Both the position numbers and the translations under genes were made by a program. A stretch of DNA of 64,000 bases. Source: a virus. Positions within the stretch are counted from its first letter, which is position 1, and each line of letters opens with the position of its first letter. Positions 28,029-36,584 of this stretch are shown here, one piece after another. Where the stretch lies: positions 1 to 64,000 of the IMG/VR virus record IMGVR_UViG_3300048065_001187; one strand, given 5' to 3'. The notes below the pieces were generated by a model. The model did not search any database. It was given only the letters and a program-made list of their open reading frames with translations, and had not been told where the DNA came from.

Positions 28029-29110
28029 GACTTAATTAGTTTTAATATTTGGTTAATAGTATTTGAGTAATTAAATGTTTCTTTTAGTTTTACCCCTTCT
28101 GTGTTTTTACTTTTGCAGACAGATATAGCTTTTTCTGTAGCAGAATAGAAATCTTCATCAGAAAAGATGTTAAAGTTACCTTGATTAAAATTGTCATCTT
28201 TCTTGAAGAATATATTATCGTATATCTCTTCCTGGGATGACGGATTTACTATGATAGAGTTTTCTTCTGTCGCCCAATCTTTATGAGATGTAGCATTGAG
28301 AACAATACTCCATTTACCTAAGCAGGTTGAATTAAATGCTGGCAAGTTCCATCCTTCTGCCCCGCTTAAACCACTAAGATTGATGTCTATAGAATTATAA
28401 AGTTCATTCATCTCAGAGTTTGTTTTAAGATGGGGTAGGAAGTTTATATTTTTGTATGTTTTTCCTGCCAACGCACTAGCGATAACTAACTTCATTTGAT
28501 CTTCTTTGAAGAATGGATTTGTTATACAGCAAGTCAGTTGGTAGTCTGGATTGTCTCCGTATTTTTCGGCCCAAAGCTTTAATATTTTTGCAGTGTGCTT
28601 TCTTTTTTCAAACTTGCCAACTAATCCAAAATTGATTTTATCTCCAAGATATTCCTTATCTGTTTCAAAGAAATCTTCATCAAAACCTATAGGTATGTAT
28701 TCGGTATTGGTTAAACCTTTACTTTTGAAGCATTCCTCAGAATGGGAGCTACTAAAAATTGTTTTTTCATGAATACTTGATAAATTAACTTCTGCGTCAG
28801 TTGGTTGATCGCATTCATAAAAAGTATAAAGAAAACTTCTTGAACCAACTGTAGATTCTGAACCCATAAGGTGCCACATCTTTAGTGATGGATTATCTTT
28901 ATTTAGATTTTTTAATCTATTATGATAACAGTCAGTAATCCAAGATTTGCAATCCTCGGAAAGCTTGTCATATGCATCGAAATCTAAATTATTTCCAACA
29001 GGAAAAAAACAGATTTTTTGATCTAACTTATGCAACTCTCTCAACATATTGACAGTAACATTGCCAAAGCTTAAGGAGTTTATTGGTCCGCTAAAATTAA
29101 TGTAATCCAT
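28025..29110 (-). CDS. GT4-like glycosyltransferase
   Basis: 361 residues, GT-B fold. N-terminal half: INFSGPINSLSFGNVTVNML, typical of small phage and bacterial GT4 enzymes. Middle: EYIPIGFDEDFF and INFGLVGKFEKRKHTAKIL, which form the inter-domain hinge and the start of the second Rossmann domain (GKFEKRK is the donor phosphate loop region). C-terminal half: INLSGLSGAEGWNLPAFN, the donor-binding motif with E, then ENSIIVNPSS. It would transfer a nucleotide-activated sugar in the cytoplasm. It is part of the SSB-sigma operon, ATGA-coupled to the small gene downstream. Confidence 0.75.
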   Translation of the reverse strand: MDYINFSGPINSLSFGNVTVNMLRELHKLDQKICFFPVGNNLDFDAYDKLSEDCKSWITDCYHNRLKNLNKDNPSLKMWHLMGSESTVGSRSFLYTFYECDQPTDAEVNLSSIHEKTIFSSSHSEECFKSKGLTNTEYIPIGFDEDFFETDKEYLGDKINFGLVGKFEKRKHTAKILKLWAEKYGDNPDYQLTCCITNPFFKEDQMKLVIASALAGKTYKNINFLPHLKTNSEMNELYNSIDINLSGLSGAEGWNLPAFNSTCLGKWSIVLNATSHKDWATEENSIIVNPSSQEEIYDNIFFKKDDNFNQGNFNIFSDEDFYSATEKAISVCKSKNTEGVKLKETFNYSNTINQILKLIKS

Positions 29111-29111
29111 A

Positions 29112-29495
29112 TTAAAAGGGCATTTCTTCTTCGTCGATAATTTCCTTTATACTATTGGAAGGTTGAGGATTTTCAATTTTTTTATCCTCATCTTTTTTAC
29201 CATTAGGAAGGAATCTTACGATGTCTGCTCCAACAAAAAACTTCTGGCGTTTGTTGCCTTCCTTGTCTTCCCATTTATTAACTTTTATTTTACCTTCTAT
29301 GTAAACGCAGGAACCTTTTGATATATATTTATTGCAGTTGCTTGCGACCTTGTTCCAGCATTCGACATCCATAAATAAGACTTCTTCTTTTGAGGAATTT
29401 ATCGCAATTGAGAAAACACATTTCGTGTATTCACCTAAATCCTTTAACTCTGGTGACCTAGTGAGGTGGCCTATTCCTATAAATTTATTAATCAT
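29112..29495 (-). CDS. ssb: Single-stranded DNA-binding protein
   Basis: 127 residues with an OB fold of the bacterial SSB type: NKFIGIGHLTRSPELKDL at the start, FMDVECWNKVASNCNKYISK, GSCVYIEGKIKVNKWEDKEG, and FFVGADIVRFL. The tail is acidic and ends in EEEMPF, the SSB C-terminal tip that recruits replication partners (DDDIPF in E. coli). Length is short, typical of phage SSBs. It coats single-stranded DNA during replication and recombination. ATGA-coupled to the sigma factor gene upstream, so both probably come from one promoter in the region 30116-30241. Confidence 0.92.
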   Translation of the reverse strand: MINKFIGIGHLTRSPELKDLGEYTKCVFSIAINSSKEEVLFMDVECWNKVASNCNKYISKGSCVYIEGKIKVNKWEDKEGNKRQKFFVGADIVRFLPNGKKDEDKKIENPQPSNSIKEIIDEEEMPF

Positions 29496-30100
29496 ATGTC
29501 TTTGCTTAGCTCTTTCTTTATTTTTGATATTGTTTTATTGTGAATATTAATGCAGCCCTGAATGCTTAAATTGAGAGAGTCGCCTATTTGTTTCCATGGT
29601 GTCACTTTATTGGTGCTTGCATCAATGTATCTCATTTTAAAAATCTGAGACACTCTCTGATCTTTGTAATTATCTATCATCGACATTACCTTGTTAAGAA
29701 ATTCCTTGGATATAATCTTTTGATCATAATCTTCCTCTTCAGGCATCTCTTTAATTTCCGGTTGATCTAAGAAGATTTCACGGAATGATTGATTTTTGTT
29801 CTTATTGTATAAATTTAAGCACATCCATCTAGTTTCATTGCCTAAGTAAGTTGAAAACTTAGTGTTCCTAGACTCATCATACTTGAGTGCAGCTTGATAT
29901 ATGTAATAATTTTTATCTGAGATTAATTCATTCTTAAAAGAAGGTATGGAGCTATTTGTTCCTGGAGTATAATTATTAACCATAGTCATATATATTCCGC
30001 TGTGCCTCGATATTAGCTCTAGTAAGCACTCTGTGGAGCTGGTATCTTCTCTTAATTTATGGATTAACTCAGAATCCGACATTTTCTCTGTATTTTTCAT
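29492..30100 (-). CDS. Sigma-70 family RNA polymerase sigma factor
   Basis: 202 residues from the ATG at 30100. An ATG at 30115 is in frame, but the GGAGG at 30112-30108 lies inside that extension at good Shine-Dalgarno spacing (7 nt) to the ATG at 30100, so the shorter start is preferred. Region 2-like: AALKYDESRNTKFSTYLG, then ETRWMCLNLYNKNK. Region 4-like helix-turn-helix: RVSQIFKMRYIDA, then PWKQIGDSLNLSIQGCINIH followed by NKTISKIKKEL. It would redirect host RNA polymerase to phage promoters. First gene of the minus-strand operon, next to SSB. Confidence 0.8.
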   Translation of the reverse strand: MKNTEKMSDSELIHKLREDTSSTECLLELISRHSGIYMTMVNNYTPGTNSSIPSFKNELISDKNYYIYQAALKYDESRNTKFSTYLGNETRWMCLNLYNKNKNQSFREIFLDQPEIKEMPEEEDYDQKIISKEFLNKVMSMIDNYKDQRVSQIFKMRYIDASTNKVTPWKQIGDSLNLSIQGCINIHNKTISKIKKELSKDI

Positions 30101-30107
30101 TTGAATT

Positions 30108-30112
30108 TCCTC
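30108..30112 (-). promoter_or_regulatory. Shine-Dalgarno site of the sigma factor gene
   Basis: GGAGG on the minus strand, 7 nt before the ATG at 30100. It is one of few strong ribosome sites in the window and decides between the two in-frame ATG codons. Confidence 0.7.
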
Positions 30113-30194
30113 CATGTTAACATAACATCTATAGTAATGTCAACATTATTATTAGGTTTACGTAAGATAATTATAAGATATACGTTAGAAATAT

Positions 30195-30214
30195 CCTTAA
30201 ACTAAAGTTTAAGG
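30195..30214. promoter_or_regulatory. Perfect palindrome between divergent operons (operator candidate)
   Basis: Two 9-base arms (CCTTAAACT and AGTTTAAGG) flank AA. It lies in the 141-bp region between the minus-strand sigma/SSB operon and the plus-strand GT2 gene. A TATAAC box at 30223-30228 downstream would put the palindrome at about -30 for rightward transcription. There is no T-run after it, so a terminator is less likely than a protein-binding site. Confidence 0.5.
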
Positions 30215-30241
30215 AATAATATTATAACATAAAAATAAAAA

Positions 30242-30997
30242 ATGTCAAGTAAAAATTTTAATAATATATCTTTTTGTATCGCCACCAACGGAAAAAAGGT
30301 TGAGAAGACGAAAGTTTTAATATCTTCTATACTAGGTATTAAAAAATATGGAAACTTTAATATTGATATAAATATATGTGGATGCACGGATAGTTTTATA
30401 GGTATTCCTGGGCTCAATTTGATAGATGCTTGCCAGGAAGCTAAGAGCGGTATGTTATCAGCACTTAGGTTTATTGCGGCAGAGGATATTAATACTGATA
30501 TCTTTGTGTTTGTGGATGATGACTTTGTTTTCCCGGAAGATTGGTTGCTTAATTTAATAAATTTCAGCGAAGATAATTATTGGGATGTGCTTGGTCATAA
30601 AATATTATTACCAAATGGTGACAGATTCTGGGATAAGGCTACTTTTAGTCCCCATAGAATGATTAATTATGATGATCCTATAAGTGAAAATTATTATCAA
30701 ACAGGTGGGTTTTGGATAATTAAATCATCTGTTTACAATCAATGCAAATGGGATGCCTCAATACCTATTAATGCTACAGATAAAGGGTTTAAATACAACG
30801 AAGATGTTGACATGAGTATTCGTATTAGGGATAATGGTTTTATTTTTAATTTTGACAAAAACAATTTAGTATGGCATAATGATGATTCTTATCATCAAGA
30901 AGGTAGTAGAGTTTTTAAAACACCAAACCACATGAAGTTAATAAAAGGAACTTTAAATACCTTTAAAAAATTAGTTGATACTAATAAAAATATTTAA
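30242..30997 (+). CDS. GT2-like glycosyltransferase
   Basis: 251 residues, GT-A fold. N-terminus NNISFCIATNGKKVEKT is the nucleotide-binding strand; IFVFVDDDFVFPEDWL holds the D-x-D metal motif; YYQTGGFWIIKSSVY and KGFKYNEDVDMSIRIRDNGF give the acceptor ED-motif region. No membrane segments. It transfers a sugar from a nucleotide donor. First gene of the rightward glycan operon, 13 nt after a TATAAC box and without a clear Shine-Dalgarno sequence; the palindrome at 30195-30214 probably controls it. Confidence 0.78.
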   Translation: MSSKNFNNISFCIATNGKKVEKTKVLISSILGIKKYGNFNIDINICGCTDSFIGIPGLNLIDACQEAKSGMLSALRFIAAEDINTDIFVFVDDDFVFPEDWLLNLINFSEDNYWDVLGHKILLPNGDRFWDKATFSPHRMINYDDPISENYYQTGGFWIIKSSVYNQCKWDASIPINATDKGFKYNEDVDMSIRIRDNGFIFNFDKNNLVWHNDDSYHQEGSRVFKTPNHMKLIKGTLNTFKKLVDTNKNI

Positions 30998-31002
30998 TAA
31001 TC

Positions 31003-31725
31003 ATGAATAGTAATAATAACAAAACTATAGTAGTTATGGCAAACGGGCCTTCACTAAGGGATGTTGATTTTAATTCCTTTAAACATTTAGATACATTTGG
31101 CCTTAATGCGGCTTACAGGATGTATAGTAAAATGAATTGGTGGCCAACATATCATGGCTGCTTTGATTATGTGATTTGCGAGAATCATAGAAAACAGTAC
31201 CAATCCTTAATTGACGACGCATCAAATAATATCAAAAAATTTTTCTACATAAAAGATTTTAATAAATCACCAAGATTTCAAAGAATTAAATTAAGCGGAG
31301 ACTTTAATCCTCATAACCCATTATGTAGATCAATTAGTGACTTCGACTATTTTCACGATAAAGGGAATTCAGGTGCCAATGCTTGTCAAGTAGCAATCTG
31401 CCTTGGTTACAAGAAAATTATACTACTTGGAGCAGATTGTAATTATAAAGAAATTGTTGATGGTGCGGAAATATACAAAGATAATGAAGCAAACAGATTA
31501 ATTATTTCAGAAACCATAAATAAAAATCCTAACTATTGGTTTGATGACTACCAGCAACCTGGCGACAGATACAACATACCAAATGTAAATGTATTTCAAA
31601 AACCTGGCTGGGAAAGTTTGGCTTCAAAATGCAAGAATACAGATATAGATATAGTTAACTGCAGTGCAGTCAGCAAATTAGATTGTTTTAGAAAATCAGA
31701 ATTACATTTAGAGCTTGATGTATAA
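31003..31725 (+). CDS. MptE-like (DUF115) / GT42-like Rossmann protein
   Basis: 240 residues. VVMANGPSLRDVDFNSFKHL, then FGLNAAYRMYSK, is the G-x-G-P-S-L and N-motif of DUF115/MptE-like proteins and of GT42 sialyltransferase-like enzymes; SGANACQVAICLGYKKIILL followed by GAD is the second half of the motif. Such proteins in surface-glycan loci are generally thought to transfer sialic-acid-like or other sugars or phosphosugars. The neighbouring CMP-sugar synthetase gene (32408) fits a GT42-like role. I cannot choose between the two. Confidence 0.55.
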   Translation: MNSNNNKTIVVMANGPSLRDVDFNSFKHLDTFGLNAAYRMYSKMNWWPTYHGCFDYVICENHRKQYQSLIDDASNNIKKFFYIKDFNKSPRFQRIKLSGDFNPHNPLCRSISDFDYFHDKGNSGANACQVAICLGYKKIILLGADCNYKEIVDGAEIYKDNEANRLIISETINKNPNYWFDDYQQPGDRYNIPNVNVFQKPGWESLASKCKNTDIDIVNCSAVSKLDCFRKSELHLELDV

Positions 31726-31739
31726 ATTTATTTCATGCA

Positions 31740-32411
31740 ATGAAGTTATTATTTTTCACAGACTCTAGAGGAGAACACAAACTTTCCTTTGCTAATAGAA
31801 AAATTTTTCCAGAAAAATTCCTGGATGATTCTGAATGCGATCTTTTTCTTTGCCCCTTTAAATGGACTACTACCCTTGACTTCATACGTCTCATTGAAGA
31901 AAAGAAAATTGACATCAATAAATATGATAAAATAATTCTATACACGGGAGTTGTGGAATTTTCTCCTAGAAACATTTCAAACTTTAAAGAATGCATGCAG
32001 GACAAATTTGTTTTCCTCAAGCACTTTCTAGGTAAATATTTAGATCTGAATCACACATATGGAGTACATTACAAAGGGGAAGATACGAAAAGTTTGATAA
32101 CAACAGAAGCATATCAAGATATTGTAATTCCATATCTTCAAAATTTTGATGAAAAATTAATATTAATTAATACAAATAATATTGTTCCTCAATGGGATGG
32201 AAATTACCTTAAAGTAAACCCGCTAGGCAGGCCTAAAAATATAAACGTAGTTAGCAATTATTCAAAAAAAACAGTTGGTAAATTCAGTAAATTAGTTAAT
32301 TTATTAGAATGGGATTTTAATGAAGTTAAAAAATACACTGTAGATAATATGCATTTGACTTATGCAGGCTCTGAATTCATCTATAAAAAAGTAAGAGAAT
32401 ACATAAATTGA
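31740..32411 (+). CDS. SGNH-hydrolase-like protein
   Basis: 223 residues. FFTDSRGEHK near the N-terminus gives the block I serine (D-S-R), IILYTGVVEFSPRN is a block III-like strand, and DNMHLTYAGSEFIYKKV near the C-terminus gives the D-x-x-H catalytic dyad (D-N-M-H). SGNH enzymes remove or move acyl groups; in a glycan operon this suggests acetyl transfer or deacetylation of a sugar. No signal peptide, so a cytoplasmic location is likely. Its last bases overlap the TTG start of the next gene. Confidence 0.62.
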   Translation: MKLLFFTDSRGEHKLSFANRKIFPEKFLDDSECDLFLCPFKWTTTLDFIRLIEEKKIDINKYDKIILYTGVVEFSPRNISNFKECMQDKFVFLKHFLGKYLDLNHTYGVHYKGEDTKSLITTEAYQDIVIPYLQNFDEKLILINTNNIVPQWDGNYLKVNPLGRPKNINVVSNYSKKTVGKFSKLVNLLEWDFNEVKKYTVDNMHLTYAGSEFIYKKVREYIN

Positions 32412-33037
32412 TAGTATATATTCCAATTAAAAAAAACTCTCAGCGAGTTCCTCGCAAAAACTTTAGAAGCTTTCAAGGTAAACCTCTTTGGGAGAACACG
32501 ATTGATAAGTTAAAGGATTTTGATGTATTTATAGATACAGACTCAGATTCAATTTTTAAAGAATGTGAGCATAAAGAATGGGTTACATGCTTCCACAGAA
32601 GAAGGCATTTGGTAGGCGATAAAGTTTCGGTGGTAGATTTATTAAAAAATTTCGTAGATCAATTTTCAATTAACGAACCTATAAGCCAAATACATGTCAC
32701 CTCTCCTTTCTTAAATCCTGATCATATAAAATTTGCGTTAGATAAAATTAACAACGAAGGTTATGACTCAGTCTTTTCGGCTGATGGTGTGCAAAATAGA
32801 TTTTGGCGCAAAGAACCTTACGGCTATTGTCCAATTAATCATAATCCCATGAAGCTTGAACAGACCCAAGATCTTCCAGTATATTATATGGAAAACTCTT
32901 ATTTGTATGCCTTTTTACCTAAAGTGCTTGAATACAATAATAGAATAGGCTATAATCCCTACATAATGGAAATAGGGTTTCCATATAATTTAGATATAGA
33001 TACAGAAGAAGACTGGAAACTAGTAAATATAATATAA
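32408..33037 (+). CDS. CMP-sugar (acylneuraminate-type) cytidylyltransferase
   Basis: 209 residues, TTG start overlapping the previous TGA. IYIPIKKNSQRVPRKNFRSF corresponds to the P-x-R-x-G-S-x-R-x-P-x-K-N CTP-binding loop of NeuA/KdsB-type enzymes; GKPLWENTIDKL, VFIDTDSDSI, and QIHVTSPFLNPDHI (the TSPF motif) follow in the usual order. It would activate a 3-deoxy-ulosonic acid (sialic-acid-like or Kdo-like) as CMP-sugar. It is slightly shorter than typical NeuA (about 220-230). Neighbouring aldolase and MptE/GT42-like genes support a pathway for such a sugar. Confidence 0.75.
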   Translation: MIVYIPIKKNSQRVPRKNFRSFQGKPLWENTIDKLKDFDVFIDTDSDSIFKECEHKEWVTCFHRRRHLVGDKVSVVDLLKNFVDQFSINEPISQIHVTSPFLNPDHIKFALDKINNEGYDSVFSADGVQNRFWRKEPYGYCPINHNPMKLEQTQDLPVYYMENSYLYAFLPKVLEYNNRIGYNPYIMEIGFPYNLDIDTEEDWKLVNII

Positions 33038-33038
33038 T

Positions 33039-33629
33039 ATGGCATCGCATACATTAATTAAAGAAATATCAAATTTGCAATCTTTATTAAAAGAGGGTTG
33101 TATTGTTGAGATAGGTAGCGCTAGAGAGTCGATTGAAACCAGCTCTACTAAATACTTTAATGACATATCAAAAAAATACGGTGTTAATTTTTATTCTATA
33201 GATTTTTCAGAATATTGTTACGGCTTAGCTAAATCCTTAATTGGCAATAAGGCCATTCTGGGTAAAGGTGAAGAAAAAATTCAAGAAATAAAAGAGCGAA
33301 TATCTGTTTTGTATCTGGACAACTTTGACACTATCAATAACCCAACTCATGAATCATCATTAAGAACCAGAATTAAAAAATTTGGAAATGCTTATGAAAA
33401 AAATAATGTCGATATAGAAAAGACTAATCTCTTGAGCCAGAAAACTCATTTAACCCAGGCTCAATCATCTTTACCAAAACTTTCCGCAAATGGGGTGGTA
33501 ATATTTGATGATACCCCTAGGTCAGGCGATGGTTTTAGTGGTAAAGGAGGGCTAGCTGTTCCATGGTTGGTTTCGCAAGGTTTTAAAATTTTACATACCC
33601 AAGGTAGTGGCGTTTTACTTCGTAGATAA
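33039..33629 (+). CDS. SAM-dependent methyltransferase-like protein
   Basis: 196 residues. GCIVEIGSARESIETSS is a motif I-like glycine loop, VNFYSIDFSEYCYGLAK the acidic strand 2, and VLYLDNFDTI the strand 4 motif; ANGVVIFDDTPRSGDGF is a strand 5-like D-D site of the kind seen in CmcI/macrocin O-methyltransferase relatives. It would methylate a sugar or a glycan-linked group. Start ATG one base after the previous TAA. The substrate is unknown. Confidence 0.55.
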   Translation: MASHTLIKEISNLQSLLKEGCIVEIGSARESIETSSTKYFNDISKKYGVNFYSIDFSEYCYGLAKSLIGNKAILGKGEEKIQEIKERISVLYLDNFDTINNPTHESSLRTRIKKFGNAYEKNNVDIEKTNLLSQKTHLTQAQSSLPKLSANGVVIFDDTPRSGDGFSGKGGLAVPWLVSQGFKILHTQGSGVLLRR

Positions 33630-33631
33630 TC

Positions 33632-34378
33632 ATGAAATTATTCTGGCAACAAATTCCCTCCCCTGTAATAACTGAAATATTTTGCTCTTCTTCTTTTGAT
33701 GGAGTGGTGCTAGATTTAGAGCACGGGCATTTTAATAATGAAACTTTATACTCGTGCATACAGGTTGGCACACTATTAAACAAAAAAGTATTTGCACGTT
33801 TTTCTTATTTAGATAGGCAATGCATAAGGATGTGTCTAGATGCAGGTATTTCAGGAGTTATCTTATCGACGGTTGAAACTTTTGAACAAGCTAAAGAATT
33901 TTATGACTATTGTATCTATCCATTTAAAAATCAGGTAGAAAAGTTTGACCAAGATAATCGAGGCGTAATAAGAAAATCAATCGTAACAGAAACTGGCGGG
34001 AAAAGGGGTCAGGGTCTGGTGCGAGAAAATTTATGGGGAATGAAGCCTCTAGAATTAAGGCGCCCAATAATAATACCTCAAATAGAAACAATCAAGGGTG
34101 TTGAAAACATAGATCACATATCAAGCATAGATTTTGATTATTATCTTGTCGGTCCATATGATTTATCTGCCAGTTTGGGTTCAGTTGGTGATTTCAATAA
34201 TTCTGGCTTTAAAAACTGCCTTGAAAAATTAAAAAATACTACTAGAAAAAAAATAGGTTTTCATATACCATCTGATATCAAAAATAAATTTAAAGATTAC
34301 AAAGACTATCCATTCTTAGCTTTGGGCATGGATACAACCTTTATAGCCGAAAAAATAGAAGAAACTTTATCGTTGTGA
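33632..34378 (+). CDS. HpcH/HpaI-family aldolase
   Basis: 248 residues, TIM-barrel class II pyruvate aldolase. FDGVVLDLEHGHFN is the metal- and base-site strand; KVFARFSYLDRQCIRMCLDA, then GISGVILSTVETFEQ, follow; IIPQIETIKGVENID contains the metal-ligand E, and YLVGPYDLSASLG the D of the metal site. Such enzymes join pyruvate to an aldehyde or cleave 2-keto-3-deoxy acids. Next to a CMP-sugar synthetase it could make the C-C bond of a 3-deoxy-ulosonic acid, replacing NeuB. That is an inference. Ends inside the GTG start of the gmd gene. Confidence 0.75.
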   Translation: MKLFWQQIPSPVITEIFCSSSFDGVVLDLEHGHFNNETLYSCIQVGTLLNKKVFARFSYLDRQCIRMCLDAGISGVILSTVETFEQAKEFYDYCIYPFKNQVEKFDQDNRGVIRKSIVTETGGKRGQGLVRENLWGMKPLELRRPIIIPQIETIKGVENIDHISSIDFDYYLVGPYDLSASLGSVGDFNNSGFKNCLEKLKNTTRKKIGFHIPSDIKNKFKDYKDYPFLALGMDTTFIAEKIEETLSL

Positions 34379-35406
34379 AAAAAATAATTATAACAGGAGT
34401 AACAGGTCAAGATGGCAGCCATATGGCTGACTACTTACTAAAAAATACTAATTTTAAAATCTATGGAGCAGTTCGCCGTCTTAGCGTTAAGAATCACGAG
34501 AATATCTTGCATTTAGAGAATGAACCACGACTTCAATTAATCAATATGGACCTAAATGATGCCCACAGCATGAGGGATGCCATCATTAATATTCAGCCTG
34601 ATTATTTTATTAATTTTGCCGCCCAGTCTTTTGTTGCGGGTAGCTGGGATTATCCAATTCAAACATGGGATACTGACGCAGATGCAGTTCTTCATATATT
34701 AGAATCAATCAGAAGATTTGCACCAGCTTGTCGTTTCTATAACGCAGGATCCTCCGAAGAATTTGGCGATGTTATTTATAGCCCCCAAAATGAAGAGCAT
34801 CCATTACGACCACAATCTCCTTATGGCGCAGCAAAGTGCGCGGCACGTCACATTGTTAGGGTTTACAGAGAATCTTATGGTTTGTTTGCGATTCAAGGCT
34901 GGCTATTTAATCACGAGGGCACAAGAAGAGGTCTCGATTTTGTTACAAGAAAAATCAGTAACGGTGTCGCAAAAATTAAGCATGCAATTGAAAGCGGTAA
35001 AGAAATCTCCATCCTGCAACTCGGCAATATTGATGCTCAACGAGACTGGACTGATGCAGAAGATTTCATGGAAGGAGTATGGATGATGATCAACAGAGAC
35101 AAGCCAAAAAACTATGTTCTCGCTAGCGGCAAGATGTATACCGTTCGTGAATTTTTGAATGAAAGTTTAAAATGTGCTGATATTAAATTTATAGCGAAAG
35201 GCTCCGCAGAAAACGAAGAATATTATACCGAAGACGGCAAACTAATCTTTAAGGTTAATCCAAAATTTTATAGGCCCGCTGAAGTTCATGAGCTTTGCGG
35301 AGATTGCTGCCTGGCGGAGCAGGAGATGGGCTGGACTCGTAAAACTGACTTCTACGGTTTGGTTAAAAAAATGTACGAGAATGATTACAAACTTCTCTCA
35401 AAGTGA
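34375..35406 (+). CDS. gmd: GDP-mannose 4,6-dehydratase
   Basis: 343 residues, GTG start overlapping TGA. ITGVTGQDGSHMADYLL is the G-x-x-G-x-x-G NADP loop; FYNAGSSEEFGDV, then SPYGAAKCAARHIVRVYRES holds the Y-x-x-x-K catalytic pair; LFNHEGTRRGLDFVTRKIS matches the Gmd motif NHESPRRG.FVTRKI; LGNIDAQRDWTDAEDFMEG follows. The enzyme converts GDP-mannose to GDP-4-keto-6-deoxymannose. The next gene encodes GDP-fucose synthase, so the pair makes GDP-L-fucose. It lacks the S-P of the usual HESPRRG (HEGTRRG here). Confidence 0.9.
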   Translation: MKKIIITGVTGQDGSHMADYLLKNTNFKIYGAVRRLSVKNHENILHLENEPRLQLINMDLNDAHSMRDAIINIQPDYFINFAAQSFVAGSWDYPIQTWDTDADAVLHILESIRRFAPACRFYNAGSSEEFGDVIYSPQNEEHPLRPQSPYGAAKCAARHIVRVYRESYGLFAIQGWLFNHEGTRRGLDFVTRKISNGVAKIKHAIESGKEISILQLGNIDAQRDWTDAEDFMEGVWMMINRDKPKNYVLASGKMYTVREFLNESLKCADIKFIAKGSAENEEYYTEDGKLIFKVNPKFYRPAEVHELCGDCCLAEQEMGWTRKTDFYGLVKKMYENDYKLLSK

Positions 35407-36347
35407 AAGAAAGTAAAGTCTTCGTAGCCGGCCATAGAGGAATGGTCGGTTCCGCAGTGTTAGATAATTTAAAATCAAAAGGTTACAAAAATATAGTAAC
35501 CAAGACCAGAGATGAATTAGATTTAACCAGCCAGCAAGATGTTGGTAAATTTTTCAAGAATGAAAAAATTGATTATGTTATTTTATGTGCAGCTAAAGTT
35601 GGTGGTATATTAGCCAACAATACATACCGAGGCGATTTCATATACGAAAACTTACAAATAGCCTCAAATATTATTAAATCATCGCAAGTTTATGGTATTT
35701 CAAAATTAATTAATCTTGGCTCTTCATGTATTTACCCAAGAGATGCAAGAATACCAATTCAAGAAAATTCATTATTTACAGGTATACTAGAAAAAACGAA
35801 TGAACCTTACGCTATCGCTAAAATAGCGGCACTGAAAATGTGCGAAGCATTTAATTCTCAGTATGGCAGTAACTTTTACTCTTTAATGCCTTGTAATTTG
35901 TATGGCCCGAGGGATAATTTTGACTTGCAAACATCTCACGTACTTCCTGCATTTATTAATAAAGTTCATGCTGCAAAAATTTCTAATCAAAAAGAGATAG
36001 AGGTGTGGGGTAGCGGAAAACCCCTCAGGGAATTTCTTTATGTCGAAGATTTGGCTAACGCGGTTACTTTTTGCCTCGAAAACATAGATGCCGGCGATAT
36101 TTACTCGAAAGGAATCTCTCATTTAAATTGCGGCTCAGAAGAAGAGGTTTCTGTATCTGAACTAATGTATTTGATTCAAGATATTATTGGTTATTCAGGC
36201 AGAATAGTTTTTGATAAATCGAAGCCTGACGGAACTTTTAGAAAAAAAATGGATAACTCAATTATTAAAAACCTTGGCTTTTCTAGTATAACAACACTTG
36301 AAAAAGGTATTGAGCAAACTTATAATTGGTATATAAATAATATTTAA
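35403..36347 (+). CDS. fcl: GDP-L-fucose synthase
   Basis: 314 residues, GTG start overlapping TGA. VFVAGHRGMVGSAVLDNL is the NADP loop; NLGSSCIYPRDARIPI followed by QENSLFTG, then NEPYAIAKIAALKMCEAFN supplies Y-x-x-x-K; LMPCNLYGPRDNFD and HVLPAFINKVHAA are diagnostic of Fcl/WcaG. It epimerises and reduces GDP-4-keto-6-deoxymannose to GDP-L-fucose. It is immediately downstream of gmd. Fucose donors may feed the fucosyltransferase-like gene at 47710. Confidence 0.9.
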   Translation: MKESKVFVAGHRGMVGSAVLDNLKSKGYKNIVTKTRDELDLTSQQDVGKFFKNEKIDYVILCAAKVGGILANNTYRGDFIYENLQIASNIIKSSQVYGISKLINLGSSCIYPRDARIPIQENSLFTGILEKTNEPYAIAKIAALKMCEAFNSQYGSNFYSLMPCNLYGPRDNFDLQTSHVLPAFINKVHAAKISNQKEIEVWGSGKPLREFLYVEDLANAVTFCLENIDAGDIYSKGISHLNCGSEEEVSVSELMYLIQDIIGYSGRIVFDKSKPDGTFRKKMDNSIIKNLGFSSITTLEKGIEQTYNWYINNI

Positions 36348-36349
36348 TT

Positions 36350-36568
36350 ATGTCTGAAGAAGAAACTAATCAAAATACAGAAGAGAATCAAACAATAATC
36401 TCTATCGACGGTAACGATCATGTCCTTGAAGATATGAGTGATGAGCAAAAAACGATCATACAGCATATTGCCGACTTAGACAGTAAAGCAAAAAATGCAC
36501 AATTTACCCTTGATCAGTTTAATATTGCCAGAAAAGCATTCATGGATATGCTTAAAGAATCTCTTTAA
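36350..36568 (+). CDS. DUF6447-like small protein
   Basis: 72 residues. The pattern IISIDGNDHVLEDMSDEQKT, then IADLDSKAKNAQFTLDQFNI followed by ARKAFMDMLKESL, matches the DUF6447 type found beside polysaccharide and cyanobacterial/phage glycan genes. An acidic N-terminus precedes it. Function unknown. The start is 2 nt after the fcl stop. Confidence 0.6.
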   Translation: MSEEETNQNTEENQTIISIDGNDHVLEDMSDEQKTIIQHIADLDSKAKNAQFTLDQFNIARKAFMDMLKESL

Positions 36569-36584
36569 TTCCTTTTCTTGCGTG

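Noticed and set aside
30101-30115. ATG at 30115 as the sigma factor start
   Set aside because: The GGAGG lies inside this extension at the right distance for the ATG at 30100.
30116-30150. TTGACA on the minus strand as -35 of the sigma/SSB operon
   Set aside because: TTGACA (30143-30138) has no acceptable -10 at 16-18 bases; only TTAACA is found at 17.
30195-30214. Rho-independent terminator
   Set aside because: The stem is AT-rich and is not followed by a T-run on either strand; an operator fits better.
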